From: Kribbella capetownensis
GTDB taxonomy: Bacteria; Actinomycetota; Actinomycetes; Propionibacteriales; Kribbellaceae
Assembly (NCBI RefSeq): GCF_004331485.1
Contig: NZ_SJKD01000002.1
Location: 868,001-932,000 of the forward strand
DNA: 64,000 bases
Direction: 5' to 3'
Shown one piece after another: positions 51,148-59,714 of this stretch. Each line of letters starts with the position of its first letter. Positions within the stretch are counted from its first letter, which is position 1. Made by a program: the position numbers and the translations under genes. The notes under the pieces are model-generated. The model saw only the letters and a program-made list of their open reading frames with translations, searched no databases and was not told where the DNA came from.

Positions 51148-51169
51148 ATTCCCGGCAGCCCCCGGGAAT
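51148..51169. promoter_or_regulatory. Inverted repeat between divergent propeller and Wzz-like genes
   Basis: ATTCCCGG and CCGGGAAT are perfect 8-base arms around a 6-base spacer, 51 bases before the propeller start and 112 bases before the Wzz-like start. A second overlapping C/G palindrome (CCCCCGGGGG) follows at once. It could be an operator for one or both genes or a leader hairpin. Confidence 0.45.
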
Positions 51170-51280
51170 CCCCCGGGGGTCAGAGTAGGGCATGACCGGA
51201 CGCTTCGGTACGCCCGATCCCGGCTGCCTATATCCTGAGTCGCTGGCACCGAGCCTGTGGGCGATGGAAGTGGGGTAGGG

Positions 51281-52900
51281 ATGGAACCGGGCACCGTGGT
51301 CTGGCGGGAGACCGCTCAGTCACTGCTACGGCAGAAGTGGCTCATCCTGGGGTGCATCGTGCTCGGGCTTCTCGGCGCTTCCGTCTTCGCGCTGTCCCAG
51401 ACGACGCGCTGGACCGCCTCGAGCCAACTGGTGCTCGGGCCGGCGGTCCCGCCGGCCCTGGTCGGCAAGCTGCCCACCACGGACAAGACCGGCCCGCTCG
51501 GCATGGATCTGCCCGCCGAGACGCAGGCCCGCGTGATGGCCAGCCCGACGCTGCTGCACAGCGTGGCGAAGTCGCTGGGCATGGACACCACCGACGACGC
51601 GATCCAGGAACTGGCGGCGGTGACCCGGGTCAAGGCGGTCACCGACAACGCGTACCTGGTCACCACCGACGGCCCGACCGCGGCGAAGGCGGTCGAGCGG
51701 GCCAACGCGATCTCCAGCATCTACCTGAAGCAGCGCAACGACGAGGCCAAGGCACTGCTGACCACGCTCGCCGGGCAGGCCCAGGACCGGTCCAAGACCG
51801 CGACCCAGCAGTCGAAGAGCCTGGTCAGCCAGATCGACGAGGCAGTCCAGCGGGGCGACTCGCAGACCGCCGCCGCGCTGCGCGACCAGCGGGTCGGGCT
51901 GGCGACCGAGGCCCGGCAGGCCGCCGACGACGCGGCCGCGATGGTGAAGGCGCTGACCACGGTCGGTGCCGGCAGCGAGCTGGTCACGCCGGCCACCACC
52001 GACACCGCGACCTCCTCGCCGATGGTTGCCCGCGACATCCTCGTCGGCGGCATCCTCGGCCTCGTGCTCGGCTTCGGTCTGGCGCTGCTCCGGTCGCACC
52101 TGACGCCGTACATCGTGACTCGTGACCAGGCGGCGCGTGCCGCGAGCTCGCCGGTCATCGCCGCGTCGGAGGGCAACCGGCGCCGGTTCTGGCACCGGAC
52201 GGCTCCCGAGTTGCCGCAGTACGAGATCACTGCGCTGGGTGCCGAGGCGAGCGGTGCGCTTGCTCGTCGCGAGTTGAACCCGCGCGCCTTCGCCGGTGGT
52301 GGCCCGGGCGCGATGCTCGTGGTCTCCGCATCCCCGACGCCGAACTCGGCTGGTATCGCGCTGGCGATGGCCGAGGCGAACGCTCGCGACGGTCGCGAGA
52401 CGCTGCTGGTCCTGGCGGACATCGAAGGTACGCCGGTTCTGTCGCACGTGACCGGGCATGAGGGCCTGACCGACCTGGTGATGGAGCCTGCGGCGACGCG
52501 GGCGATCCGGGCGCGCAAGCTGTTCCGGCCGGGCACGGTCGCCGATCTGTATGTGCTTCCGCCTGGCCTGAACCACGAGGAGACGGCCGCGGCCGTTGGT
52601 CCCTCGCTGGTGCCGGGCATCGTGGCGGACCTGCCGCCTGGGTACTCCGTCGTCATTCACGGACCGGCGTCTGTTGGCCGGCACGGGATCACGCCGCTGG
52701 CCGCGGCTGTGGACGCGTCGGTGCTGGTGGTGCAGGTCGGGCACGACAAGGAGATGGACGTTGCGCGACTGACCGGTGCGTTGCAGTTCGCTGGTGCGCC
52801 GGTGCTGGGCGTCGTACTGATCGGTGCCTCGCCGCACGACGAGACGCTGGGCATTCCGCTGAACTACAAGCCGCTCGACACGGCTGCACCGCTGCGCTGA
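51281..52900 (+). CDS. Wzz-like polysaccharide co-polymerase with degenerate BY-kinase-like domain, third copy
   Basis: The 539-aa protein has membrane helices at about 25-43 and 255-272 enclosing an extracytoplasmic coiled-coil-prone Wzz domain (YLKQRNDEAKALLTTLAGQ, then RDQRVGLATEARQA). Its cytoplasmic domain has a P-loop position that reads SASPTPNSAGIAL, with Asn in place of the essential Lys. The Walker A' strand is LLVLADIEG. No Tyr-rich tail. ATG at 51281 follows GGTAGGG; an earlier frame-mate at 51257 is weaker. It is followed at once by the second ligase gene, repeating the pairing seen at 14476-17354 with the opposite gene order. Confidence 0.84.
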   Translation: MEPGTVVWRETAQSLLRQKWLILGCIVLGLLGASVFALSQTTRWTASSQLVLGPAVPPALVGKLPTTDKTGPLGMDLPAETQARVMASPTLLHSVAKSLGMDTTDDAIQELAAVTRVKAVTDNAYLVTTDGPTAAKAVERANAISSIYLKQRNDEAKALLTTLAGQAQDRSKTATQQSKSLVSQIDEAVQRGDSQTAAALRDQRVGLATEARQAADDAAAMVKALTTVGAGSELVTPATTDTATSSPMVARDILVGGILGLVLGFGLALLRSHLTPYIVTRDQAARAASSPVIAASEGNRRRFWHRTAPELPQYEITALGAEASGALARRELNPRAFAGGGPGAMLVVSASPTPNSAGIALAMAEANARDGRETLLVLADIEGTPVLSHVTGHEGLTDLVMEPAATRAIRARKLFRPGTVADLYVLPPGLNHEETAAAVGPSLVPGIVADLPPGYSVVIHGPASVGRHGITPLAAAVDASVLVVQVGHDKEMDVARLTGALQFAGAPVLGVVLIGASPHDETLGIPLNYKPLDTAAPLR

Positions 52901-52910
52901 TCGTGTGGTC

Positions 52911-54224
52911 ATGATGCGATCCGCGACCGCCTACCGTTCCGGTGGGACCCGTCTGGCGCCGCCGGTGCCGGGCACGGTCGACGGGGAGATCCAGAAGCCG
53001 GCCTGGTTCTGGCTGGTGTTGTGGTGCTTGTTCGTGCTCGGCGTGCAGCCGTGGTCGTCGCGAGTCGCGGCGCCGCAGGGGACCACCGGGTCGACGAACA
53101 GTGTGATGAAGGGGCTGTTGCTCGGGGCGATCTTCCTGATCGCGATGGCTGCGACCAAGCCCGGGTTCCGGACTCGGGTGAATCCGGCGAGCACCATGTA
53201 CGTGCTCTACGTGATGTTCGCCGTCGCCACGGCGTTCCTGCTGGCTGAGCCGCTCGGACCGTTGACCCGGTTGGCGCGGTTCATGATCGGGCTCATCCTG
53301 GTGTTCCTGCTCTGGCGGCCGCTGGTGCAGGTGCCGGAGCGGTTGGTGCGGGCGCATCTGTGGGCGCATGTGTTGCTGGCGGGCACGGTCGTGGCGAGTC
53401 TGGCGTACGCGCCCAGTCAGGCGTGGCGGCCGCTGAGTTCGCTCGGCGCCGGATATCGCCTGCAGGGTGTCATCATCCCGATGCTGCCGCCGCGGGTCGG
53501 TGAGGTCGGCGCGATCCTGTTCGGGCTGGCGCTGCTCGGGCTGCTGTGCCGGAAGCTGTCGATGATCCCGTCGGTCGGGGTGATGGGGCTGGGCGTCGTA
53601 CTGGTGGCGGCGAGCCGGACCCGTACGTCGGCGGCGGCGATCGCGTTCGGGCTGGTGATCGCGTTGATCATCACCCGGAAGACGTGGGCCGGGCGGATCG
53701 CGAGTCTGGCGGTGCCGGGACTGATCGGGATCGCGTTCCTGACCATCGGATCGCTGCACACGTGGGTGTTGCGCGGGCAGGGGACGCAGCAGATCAGTTC
53801 GCTCAGTGGGCGTACGACGAGTTGGCAGGCGGTGCTGGACGAGAAGGTGTCGATCCAGACCGCGATCATCGGTCACGGCCTCGGCAACAAGCGGGTGCTG
53901 CTGCGGCGCGGCGAGGGCGACATCGACGTGATGGCGATCGACAACAGTTGGCTCGGCCTGTACTGGGAGACCGGTCTGCTCGCGGTCACGATCGTCGCGA
54001 TCGCTCTCATCCTCGCGTGGGTCTCGGTCCTCCGCGCCCCCACGCCGTACATCCGGGCCTGCGGAGCCCTCCTCCTCGGCTACGTCACCGCCGCCTCCCT
54101 CAACGAAAGCGGCCTCTCCGACCTCAGCTCCATGACAGTGCACCTGTTGGTCGCCGCCGCCATCTGCGACGCCGACCGAATCCGCCACAGATCCCGAACC
54201 CAGGCGAGAGCTCAAGTGTCCTGA
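52911..54224 (+). CDS. O-antigen ligase / polysaccharide polymerase-like membrane protein, copy 2
   Basis: The 437-aa protein has about ten membrane helices and a large loop near residues 285-345 carrying WVLRGQGTQQISSLSGRTTSW and DNSWLGLYWETGLLA. These match the loop motifs of the first copy (LARGQDAEEVTALTGRRAVW, SNWLGTYYDVGLVG). Consecutive ATG codons at 52911 and 52914 or GTG at 52905 could start it; none has a good ribosome site and the gene is probably coupled to the Wzz-like gene 10 bases upstream. Its stop lies 10 bases from that of the convergent lipoprotein gene. Confidence 0.84.
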   Translation: MMRSATAYRSGGTRLAPPVPGTVDGEIQKPAWFWLVLWCLFVLGVQPWSSRVAAPQGTTGSTNSVMKGLLLGAIFLIAMAATKPGFRTRVNPASTMYVLYVMFAVATAFLLAEPLGPLTRLARFMIGLILVFLLWRPLVQVPERLVRAHLWAHVLLAGTVVASLAYAPSQAWRPLSSLGAGYRLQGVIIPMLPPRVGEVGAILFGLALLGLLCRKLSMIPSVGVMGLGVVLVAASRTRTSAAAIAFGLVIALIITRKTWAGRIASLAVPGLIGIAFLTIGSLHTWVLRGQGTQQISSLSGRTTSWQAVLDEKVSIQTAIIGHGLGNKRVLLRRGEGDIDVMAIDNSWLGLYWETGLLAVTIVAIALILAWVSVLRAPTPYIRACGALLLGYVTAASLNESGLSDLSSMTVHLLVAAAICDADRIRHRSRTQARAQVS

Positions 54225-54233
54225 GTCGGGACA

Positions 54234-55766
54234 CTAACTGCTCACTGAGTCCTGGTCGAAGCCGGCTTCCTGCCATTGGGGCCAGGTGAGGGTTTTGCCC
54301 TGGTAGGCGAAGCGGTCGGCGGACTTGCCGCCGATCTGGTAGCTGTTGTGGCGGAAGGAGATCGCGCCGGGGCGGGTGGGGGAGCCCTTGTTCTCGACGA
54401 CGCCGGTGCTGGAGGTCGCGTCCTGCATGACCACGAGGTTGCCTTCGATGGTGACATCGTGGAGGACGTACGTACCCCGCGGCCCGTCACCCCTGGTGCG
54501 GGACTGGATCGAGATGCCGTTGCGGTTGTCCTTGACCAGGTTGCCGCGGACCTGCACCCCGGCGGACGTGTTCACGTTGATCCCGCCGCCGTCCCACAGG
54601 CTCCCACCGGATCCGCGCCCGGTTCCATTCCCGTTGCTCTCGACAACGTTCTGCTCGATCACCGCCTGGTAGCTGATCTCGTACCGGATCCCGTCCGCCG
54701 CGTTCCCGCGGATCCGGTTCCCGCTGATCATCCGGTCGTACTCCGCAATGTCGCTCCACATCCCGATGCCCCGGTTGTCGACGATGTCGTTGCCCGACAC
54801 CTCGCCCGACGACCGGGTCGACTTGATCCCACCGGACTCCCAGTCGGCGATCCAGAACCCGTCGGTGTTGTTCCGGGTGACCAGGTTCGCGCTGATCCGG
54901 ACGCCCTCGGACTTGTACTGCCCGATCCCGAGCTGCCCGTTGTCCGCGACCGTGTTCCGGCTCAGCTCGGCCCGGTCGCCCTCGATCACCATGATCCCGA
55001 CCGCGTGGTTCCAGCGGACCTCGTTCGAGACCACCTTCCACCCGGGCCCGACCTGGATCGCACCATCCTGCGGCAGGCTGGCGAAGTGCTCGATCGTCAA
55101 ACCGGTCACGGTGACGTCGTCTGCCGACTTCTCGATCGCAGTCGGCGTCCGCGACATCTCGAGCGTACGGCCGTCCGGATCGTCACCGACGTACACGGCG
55201 TTCGAGGCGTAGTCCCCGAAGAACGTCCCAGGCTTCAACTCGCCGAGGCTCATCACCCGCGTCAGATGCTTCCCGTCGACGAACACCTGCTCACCGCGCT
55301 GGCACGGCTTCGCCTTGTTGTCCTCGCACTGGCCCTTCAGCGGGTACGCCGCCGGCAGTACACCACGCACCACCCACCGATCGCCGTCCCGCTGCCACCC
55401 ACTCAGCGCGACAGACCCAGTCAGTACGACGCCCTTCCCACCGGCCAGCGTGTCACCGGCCCGCGGCCGGATCGCCCGGCTGATCCGATGCACACCCTTC
55501 GCGAAGCAGAACGTCGTACCTTCCGGCGCCGCGTCGATCACCTTCTGCGGATCCGCCCCCACCGGGATCGCGGTCCCCACACACGCCTTAGCCGTACCAG
55601 GTCCCGTCGGCCCGAGCTCGACAGCAGCGGCCGCCGGCGGGGCAGTAGGCACCGTCACCGTGGGCGCCGCCACAGACGGCTTGGCTGAGTTCCCATCACC
55701 CGCAGAGCACCCGGCCAGCAGCAGCACCAGTACGGCGCCACCCGCCACAACACCACGACGCCTCAT
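54234..55766 (-). CDS. Right-handed parallel beta-helix lipoprotein
   Basis: The 510-aa protein starts with a lipoprotein signal (VLVLLLAGCSAG, lipidated Cys20) and a Pro/Thr/Ala linker. A solenoid of beta-helix rungs follows: LTIEHFASLPQDGAI, VVSNEVRWNHAVGIMV, VSGNDIVDNRGIGMW, ISGNRIRGNAADGIR, VRGNLVKDNRNGIS. It shares its plan and the ending W-x-x-WQ...DQDSV with the membrane-anchored protein at 11629, and an N-terminal GTTFCFAKGVHRIS against GTTFWLSPGTHRVG. ATG at 55766 follows GAAGGG. Surface-held polysaccharide lyase, epimerase or scaffold are the options. Confidence 0.87.
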   Translation of the reverse strand: MRRRGVVAGGAVLVLLLAGCSAGDGNSAKPSVAAPTVTVPTAPPAAAAVELGPTGPGTAKACVGTAIPVGADPQKVIDAAPEGTTFCFAKGVHRISRAIRPRAGDTLAGGKGVVLTGSVALSGWQRDGDRWVVRGVLPAAYPLKGQCEDNKAKPCQRGEQVFVDGKHLTRVMSLGELKPGTFFGDYASNAVYVGDDPDGRTLEMSRTPTAIEKSADDVTVTGLTIEHFASLPQDGAIQVGPGWKVVSNEVRWNHAVGIMVIEGDRAELSRNTVADNGQLGIGQYKSEGVRISANLVTRNNTDGFWIADWESGGIKSTRSSGEVSGNDIVDNRGIGMWSDIAEYDRMISGNRIRGNAADGIRYEISYQAVIEQNVVESNGNGTGRGSGGSLWDGGGINVNTSAGVQVRGNLVKDNRNGISIQSRTRGDGPRGTYVLHDVTIEGNLVVMQDATSSTGVVENKGSPTRPGAISFRHNSYQIGGKSADRFAYQGKTLTWPQWQEAGFDQDSVSS

Positions 55767-55834
55767 CAACAGCCCTTCACCCACCCCCGGCGAACAGATC
55801 TGGAGGAGACTACCCGGAGGTGGGGTGACAAGTG

Positions 55835-57241
55835 TCAGCTGAGGTAGGTATCCCGGGCGAGGTTGTAGGCGAGGTCCTTGGCCACCTGGAACGCGTCGTC
55901 CTCGTCGAGGCGGTGCTGTACGACGAGGTTGGCCAGATAACCGGCGTCGATCCGCCGGGCCAGGTCGTGCCGGGCCGGGATCGACAGGAACGCCCGGGTG
56001 TCGTCGACGAAACCGGACATGTTGTAGAACCCGGCCGTCTCCGTCACCAGCTCGCGGAACCGCCGCATGCCATCCGGGCTGTCCAGGAACCACCACGGAG
56101 CGCCGAGCCGCACCGCCGGATACACACCGGCGAGCGGTGCAAGCTCCCGTGAGTACACAGTCTCGTCGACAGTGAACAGCACCAACCGGAAACCAGCAGC
56201 GTGTCCGAACCGCTCGAGCAACGGCCGCAGCGACCGGGTGAACTCGGTCGCCACCGGAATGTCGTGCCCCTGGTCCGGCCCGTACGCCGCGTGGATCGCC
56301 GGATCGTGGTCACGCAGAACGCCCGGGTGCAGCTGCATCACCAGCCCGTCCTCAGCCGACATCACCGCCGACTGGTACAGCATGTGCCCGGCGAACGCGT
56401 TCGCGTCCTCCGCCGACACATCACCCTTCAACGCACTCGTGTAGATCCGCGCCGCCTCGGCATCGGTCAGCGGGATCGCCGCCGCACTGTAGTGGCCGTG
56501 GTCGGTCGCCCGCGCACCCGCCTCGACGAACGCTTGCCGCCGCTGCCGGATCGCCGCCAGGAACCCGTCGTACGTCGCGGTGTCGACGTTGGCCAACTCT
56601 CCGAGCCGCGACGCGAGCACACTCCACCCCGGGCGGTCGAGGTGGACGAGGGCGTCGGGACGGAAGGTCGGGACGACTCGACCGGGCAGGTCCGCGGCGA
56701 GCTTCGCGTGCTGGGCGAGGTCGTCGGTCGCGGCGTCGGTGGTCGAGATCAGCTCGATCCCGAATCGGTCGAGCAGGGCTCGCGGCCGGAACTCGGGCTC
56801 GGCGATCCGGGCGGAGATCTGGTCGTACAGCTCGTCCGCGGCCTCGGCCGACGGATGCGTGGTCACGCCGAGGACCTCGGCGAACTCGTGCTCCAGCCAG
56901 TACCGGCTCGGCGTACCGAGGAACAGGTGCCAGTTCGCGCAGAACTCCCGCCAGACGTCGCGCGGGTCGGCGGGCGCGGTGCCGTCGCGGCGGGGGAGGC
57001 CGAGGCGGTCGGGGGAGATGCCCTGGGAGATCAGCATCCGGGTGACGTAGTGGTCCGGGACGACCAGCAGCTCGGCCGGGTTGCCGAACGGCGCGTCGGT
57101 CGCGAACAGCCCGATGTCGACGTGCCCGTGCAGGCACAGCAACGGCAGATCCTTCGTCGACGCGTGGATCCGCCGGGCGACGTCGCGCGCCTCGCCGGCG
57201 GGTAGGGCGCGGTCCGGATGAGGCTGCAGGGCCTTCGGCAT
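55835..57241 (-). CDS. uxaC: Glucuronate isomerase (uronate isomerase)
   Basis: UxaC interconverts D-glucuronate and D-fructuronate (or galacturonate and tagaturonate), the first step of hexuronate breakdown. The 468-aa amidohydrolase-fold protein has the metal-binding CLHGHVDIGLF near residue 35, NWHLFLGTPSRYWLEHE, LISTTDAATDDL, VPTFRPD, VMQLHPGVLRDHDP and LAPLAGVYPAVRLGAPWWFLDSPDGMRRF, all typical. GGAGGA precedes the ATG at 57241. A perfect LacI-type operator lies 34 bases upstream. It is divergent from lacI and the importer operon. Confidence 0.94.
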   Translation of the reverse strand: MPKALQPHPDRALPAGEARDVARRIHASTKDLPLLCLHGHVDIGLFATDAPFGNPAELLVVPDHYVTRMLISQGISPDRLGLPRRDGTAPADPRDVWREFCANWHLFLGTPSRYWLEHEFAEVLGVTTHPSAEAADELYDQISARIAEPEFRPRALLDRFGIELISTTDAATDDLAQHAKLAADLPGRVVPTFRPDALVHLDRPGWSVLASRLGELANVDTATYDGFLAAIRQRRQAFVEAGARATDHGHYSAAAIPLTDAEAARIYTSALKGDVSAEDANAFAGHMLYQSAVMSAEDGLVMQLHPGVLRDHDPAIHAAYGPDQGHDIPVATEFTRSLRPLLERFGHAAGFRLVLFTVDETVYSRELAPLAGVYPAVRLGAPWWFLDSPDGMRRFRELVTETAGFYNMSGFVDDTRAFLSIPARHDLARRIDAGYLANLVVQHRLDEDDAFQVAKDLAYNLARDTYLS

Positions 57242-57274
57242 GGGTCCTCCGGGATGAGTGGGCTGAAACAGGTA

Positions 57275-57290
57275 CTGCAAAGGATTGCAG
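57275..57290. promoter_or_regulatory. LacI-family operator upstream of uxaC
   Basis: CTGCAA-AGGA-TTGCAG is a perfect inverted repeat with the Cys-Gly-Cys-free TGCAA/TTGCA half-sites usual for LacI/GalR-type regulators. It lies 34 bases before the uxaC start, where binding would block the minus-strand promoter. Confidence 0.75.
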
Positions 57291-57363
57291 TGCGCATGAG
57301 TCCACACAAGCCCTTGTCCACAAGGCGAATCTCAACGACCCTCAATCGACCGTGGGTGAACTC

Positions 57364-57389
57364 TTGACACAAGAGTGAAACCGATTGCA
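57364..57389 (+). promoter_or_regulatory. lacI promoter -35 element with overlapping LacI-type operator
   Basis: TTGACA (57364-57369) is a good -35 hexamer; no clear -10 follows at 17 bases. Immediately downstream TGAAACCGATTGCA (57376-57389) has the central CG and half-sites of a LacI-family operator, matching as an inverted repeat at 4 of 6 positions. The regulator could thus repress itself and the importer operon. Confidence 0.6.
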
Positions 57390-57424
57390 GACTGCGACCG
57401 CGAGGCCGACCTGAGGAGGTGACC

Positions 57425-58414
57425 ATGCCTGCGACGATCCGTGACGTGGCGCGGCTGGCAGGCGTGTCGCCGTCCACCGTGTCCCGCGCGCTGTCGATGC
57501 CGGAGATGGTCAACGCCGCGACCCGGGTCCGAGTCGCGGCCGCGGTCGAGCAACTCGGCTACCAGCCGAACCGTGCTGCCCGCGGTCTCATCACCGGCCG
57601 CACCGGCAACATCGGCCTGGTCGTCCCGGACCTGGCGAACCCCTTCTTCGCCAGCGTCACGAAGGGTGTGCAGGCACGCGCCCGCCGGTCCGACACCGCC
57701 GTGTTCGTCGCGGACACCGACGAGGACGTGACCGCGGAGGTCGGCCTGGTCCGGGCGCTGTCCAAGCAGGTCGACGGGCTGATCCTGTGTTCACCACGAT
57801 CCGGTGACGCCGACCTGTCCGCGATCGCCCAGGACACGAACGTCGTCCTGGTCAACCGCACCGCCGAGGGCATCCCCGGCATCACCTACGACAACGAGGA
57901 AGGGATGCGGCAGGCCGTCGCCCACCTCGTTGCCCTCGGCCACCGCCGGCTCGCCTGGGTCGGTGGACCGGTCACGTCGTGGTCGACCCAGCACCGCGGC
58001 ATCGGCCTCGAGAACGCCGTCGCCGACCACGGTGTCGAGCTGAGCCGGGTCGGTCACTTCGGGCCGACGTACGAAGGTGGCATGGCGGCGGCGGACCAGG
58101 TCGTCGCCTCCGGCGCCACCGCTGTCATCACCTACAACGACCTGGTCGCGATCGGGCTGCTGGCCCGGTTGCACGCACGGGGGATCTCGGTTCCGGGCGA
58201 CCTGAGCGTGGTCGGCGTCGACGACATCGCGATGTCCCGGATGGCCCGGCCGGCGCTGACCACGGTCCGGCTGCCCAAACAGGAGGCCGGCCGGATCGCG
58301 GTCGAGCTCCTGCTGGCCCTGCTCGACGACCCGGACAGCACCGTCGACACCCGCGGCACCCTGCACGGCGAGCTGATCGTCCGTGACTCCACGGGTCCCG
58401 CGGCAAGCCCCTGA
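57425..58414 (+). CDS. LacI-family transcriptional regulator of hexuronate use
   Basis: The 329-aa repressor has the N-terminal helix-turn-helix and hinge IRDVARLAGVSPSTVSRALS with YQPNRAARGL, followed by the periplasmic-binding-protein-like ligand domain (GLVVPDLANPFFASV, VDGLILCSPR, ALGHRRLAWVGGP, SVVGVDDIAMSRMARPALTTV). GAGGAGG precedes the ATG at 57425. Operators overlapping its own promoter and upstream of uxaC suggest it controls the whole cluster, with a hexuronate or its product as inducer; the ligand is inferred. Confidence 0.93.
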   Translation: MPATIRDVARLAGVSPSTVSRALSMPEMVNAATRVRVAAAVEQLGYQPNRAARGLITGRTGNIGLVVPDLANPFFASVTKGVQARARRSDTAVFVADTDEDVTAEVGLVRALSKQVDGLILCSPRSGDADLSAIAQDTNVVLVNRTAEGIPGITYDNEEGMRQAVAHLVALGHRRLAWVGGPVTSWSTQHRGIGLENAVADHGVELSRVGHFGPTYEGGMAAADQVVASGATAVITYNDLVAIGLLARLHARGISVPGDLSVVGVDDIAMSRMARPALTTVRLPKQEAGRIAVELLLALLDDPDSTVDTRGTLHGELIVRDSTGPAASP

Positions 58415-58437
58415 TCTGCCGCCCTGAGCCGATCAAT

Positions 58438-58454
58438 CCCGGCACCACGCCGGG
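58438..58454 (+). terminator. Possible hairpin between lacI and the importer operon
   Basis: CCCGGC and GCCGGG form a perfect 6-bp stem around a 5-base loop in the 70-base gap. It could partly terminate the lacI transcript or protect the downstream message. Confidence 0.35.
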
Positions 58455-58484
58455 CCCGCCTTTGATCCAGAGGAGATAGACCCG

Positions 58485-59714
58485 ATGCCCCTGCAGCGCA
58501 GAACCGGCCGTCGCGTCCGCCGCACAGCCGTCGTCGGCCTGCTCGCCGTACTGGCCGCGTGTGGAGCCCCGACAAGCCCCAACCAGTCGTCCGGCGACAG
58601 TTCCGGCGACGCGCCGGACAAGCCCTCGAAGGCGGTGACGCTGAACATTCTCGACGTGGCCGGGAACCTGCAGCTGACCCAGCCAATGATCGACGACTTC
58701 GTCAAGCAGCACTCCGACGTGATCTCCAAGGTCACCTACTCCAAAGGTCCGGCGCCCGAGCTGTCCGGCAAGATCAAGGCCCAGCAGGACGCCGGCCGGG
58801 TCGACATCGACCTGGTGCTGACCGGCACCGACGGCCTCGCGGCCGGCGCGGAGCAGGGCCTGTGGATGGACCTGCTGCCGAAGTACGCCGATCGGCTGCC
58901 CGGCATGAAGGACTACCTCGAGCCGGCCGCGAAGATGCAGGAGCTGGCCGGCAACGTCGGCGTCACCGTCACCTACTACCCGTCCGGCCCGCTGCTGGAG
59001 TACCTGCCGGCCAAGGTCCCGTCGCCGCCGAAGTCCGCCGAGGAGCTGCTCGCGTTCGCGAAGGCCAACAAGGGCAAGGTCATGTACGCACGCCCGGCCA
59101 ACTCCGGCCCCGGCCGCACCTTCCTGATGGGCCTGCCGTACATCCTCGGCGACAAGGACCCGAAGGACCCGGTCAACGGCTGGGACAAGACCTGGGCCTA
59201 CCTCAAGGAGCTCAACCAGTACGTCGACTTCTACCCGTCCGGTACGGCGGACACGATGAAGGCGCTGGCCAACGGTTCGGCCAGCATCATCGCCAGTACG
59301 ACGGGCTGGGACATCAACCCGCGCGTCCTCGGCACCGTGCCGAAGGAGGCCGCGATCACCCCGCTGAAGGGCTTCCACTGGGTCACCGACGCGCACTACG
59401 CCGTCGTACCGAAGGGGGTCTCGACCGACAAGCAGGCCGCGATCCTGCAGTTGCTGCAGTTCATGCTGACGCCGGAGCAGCAGGCTAAGGCCTACGACAA
59501 GGGCTACTTCTACCCGGGTCCGGCGATCAAGGGTGTCGACCTGTCGAACGCGCCGCAGGAGAGTCAGGACGCGATCACCGAGTTCGGCCGGCCGGAATAC
59601 GACAAGTTGATTGCCGACAATCCGAACGAGGTGCCGCTGGACGCGAAGGGCCTGGTCGCGGCGTTCGACAAGTGGGACCGGGAGGTCGGCGGCAGCAAGG
59701 TGAAGAAGTCGTGA
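58485..59714 (+). CDS. ABC transporter substrate-binding lipoprotein
   Basis: The 409-aa protein has a lipoprotein signal (Arg-rich start, hydrophobic core, lipobox LAAC with Cys26) and a Ser/Gly/Pro linker. It has the two-lobe fold of iron/polyamine/sugar-type extracellular binding proteins (LNILDVAGNLQLTQPMIDDF, VDIDLVLTGTDGLAAG, ALANGSASIIASTTGWD, VPKGVSTDKQAAILQLLQF). It is followed with overlaps by an ATPase and two permeases. Being next to uxaC and a hexuronate-type dehydrogenase suggests uptake of a uronic acid or oligo-uronide, though the fold alone does not show the ligand. AGAGGAG precedes the start. Confidence 0.9.
   Translation: MPLQRRTGRRVRRTAVVGLLAVLAACGAPTSPNQSSGDSSGDAPDKPSKAVTLNILDVAGNLQLTQPMIDDFVKQHSDVISKVTYSKGPAPELSGKIKAQQDAGRVDIDLVLTGTDGLAAGAEQGLWMDLLPKYADRLPGMKDYLEPAAKMQELAGNVGVTVTYYPSGPLLEYLPAKVPSPPKSAEELLAFAKANKGKVMYARPANSGPGRTFLMGLPYILGDKDPKDPVNGWDKTWAYLKELNQYVDFYPSGTADTMKALANGSASIIASTTGWDINPRVLGTVPKEAAITPLKGFHWVTDAHYAVVPKGVSTDKQAAILQLLQFMLTPEQQAKAYDKGYFYPGPAIKGVDLSNAPQESQDAITEFGRPEYDKLIADNPNEVPLDAKGLVAAFDKWDREVGGSKVKKS

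Noticed and set aside
54276..55688. 470-codon plus-strand open frame opposite the beta-helix lipoprotein
   Set aside because: Antisense shadow of a gene with clear lipobox and beta-helix repeats.
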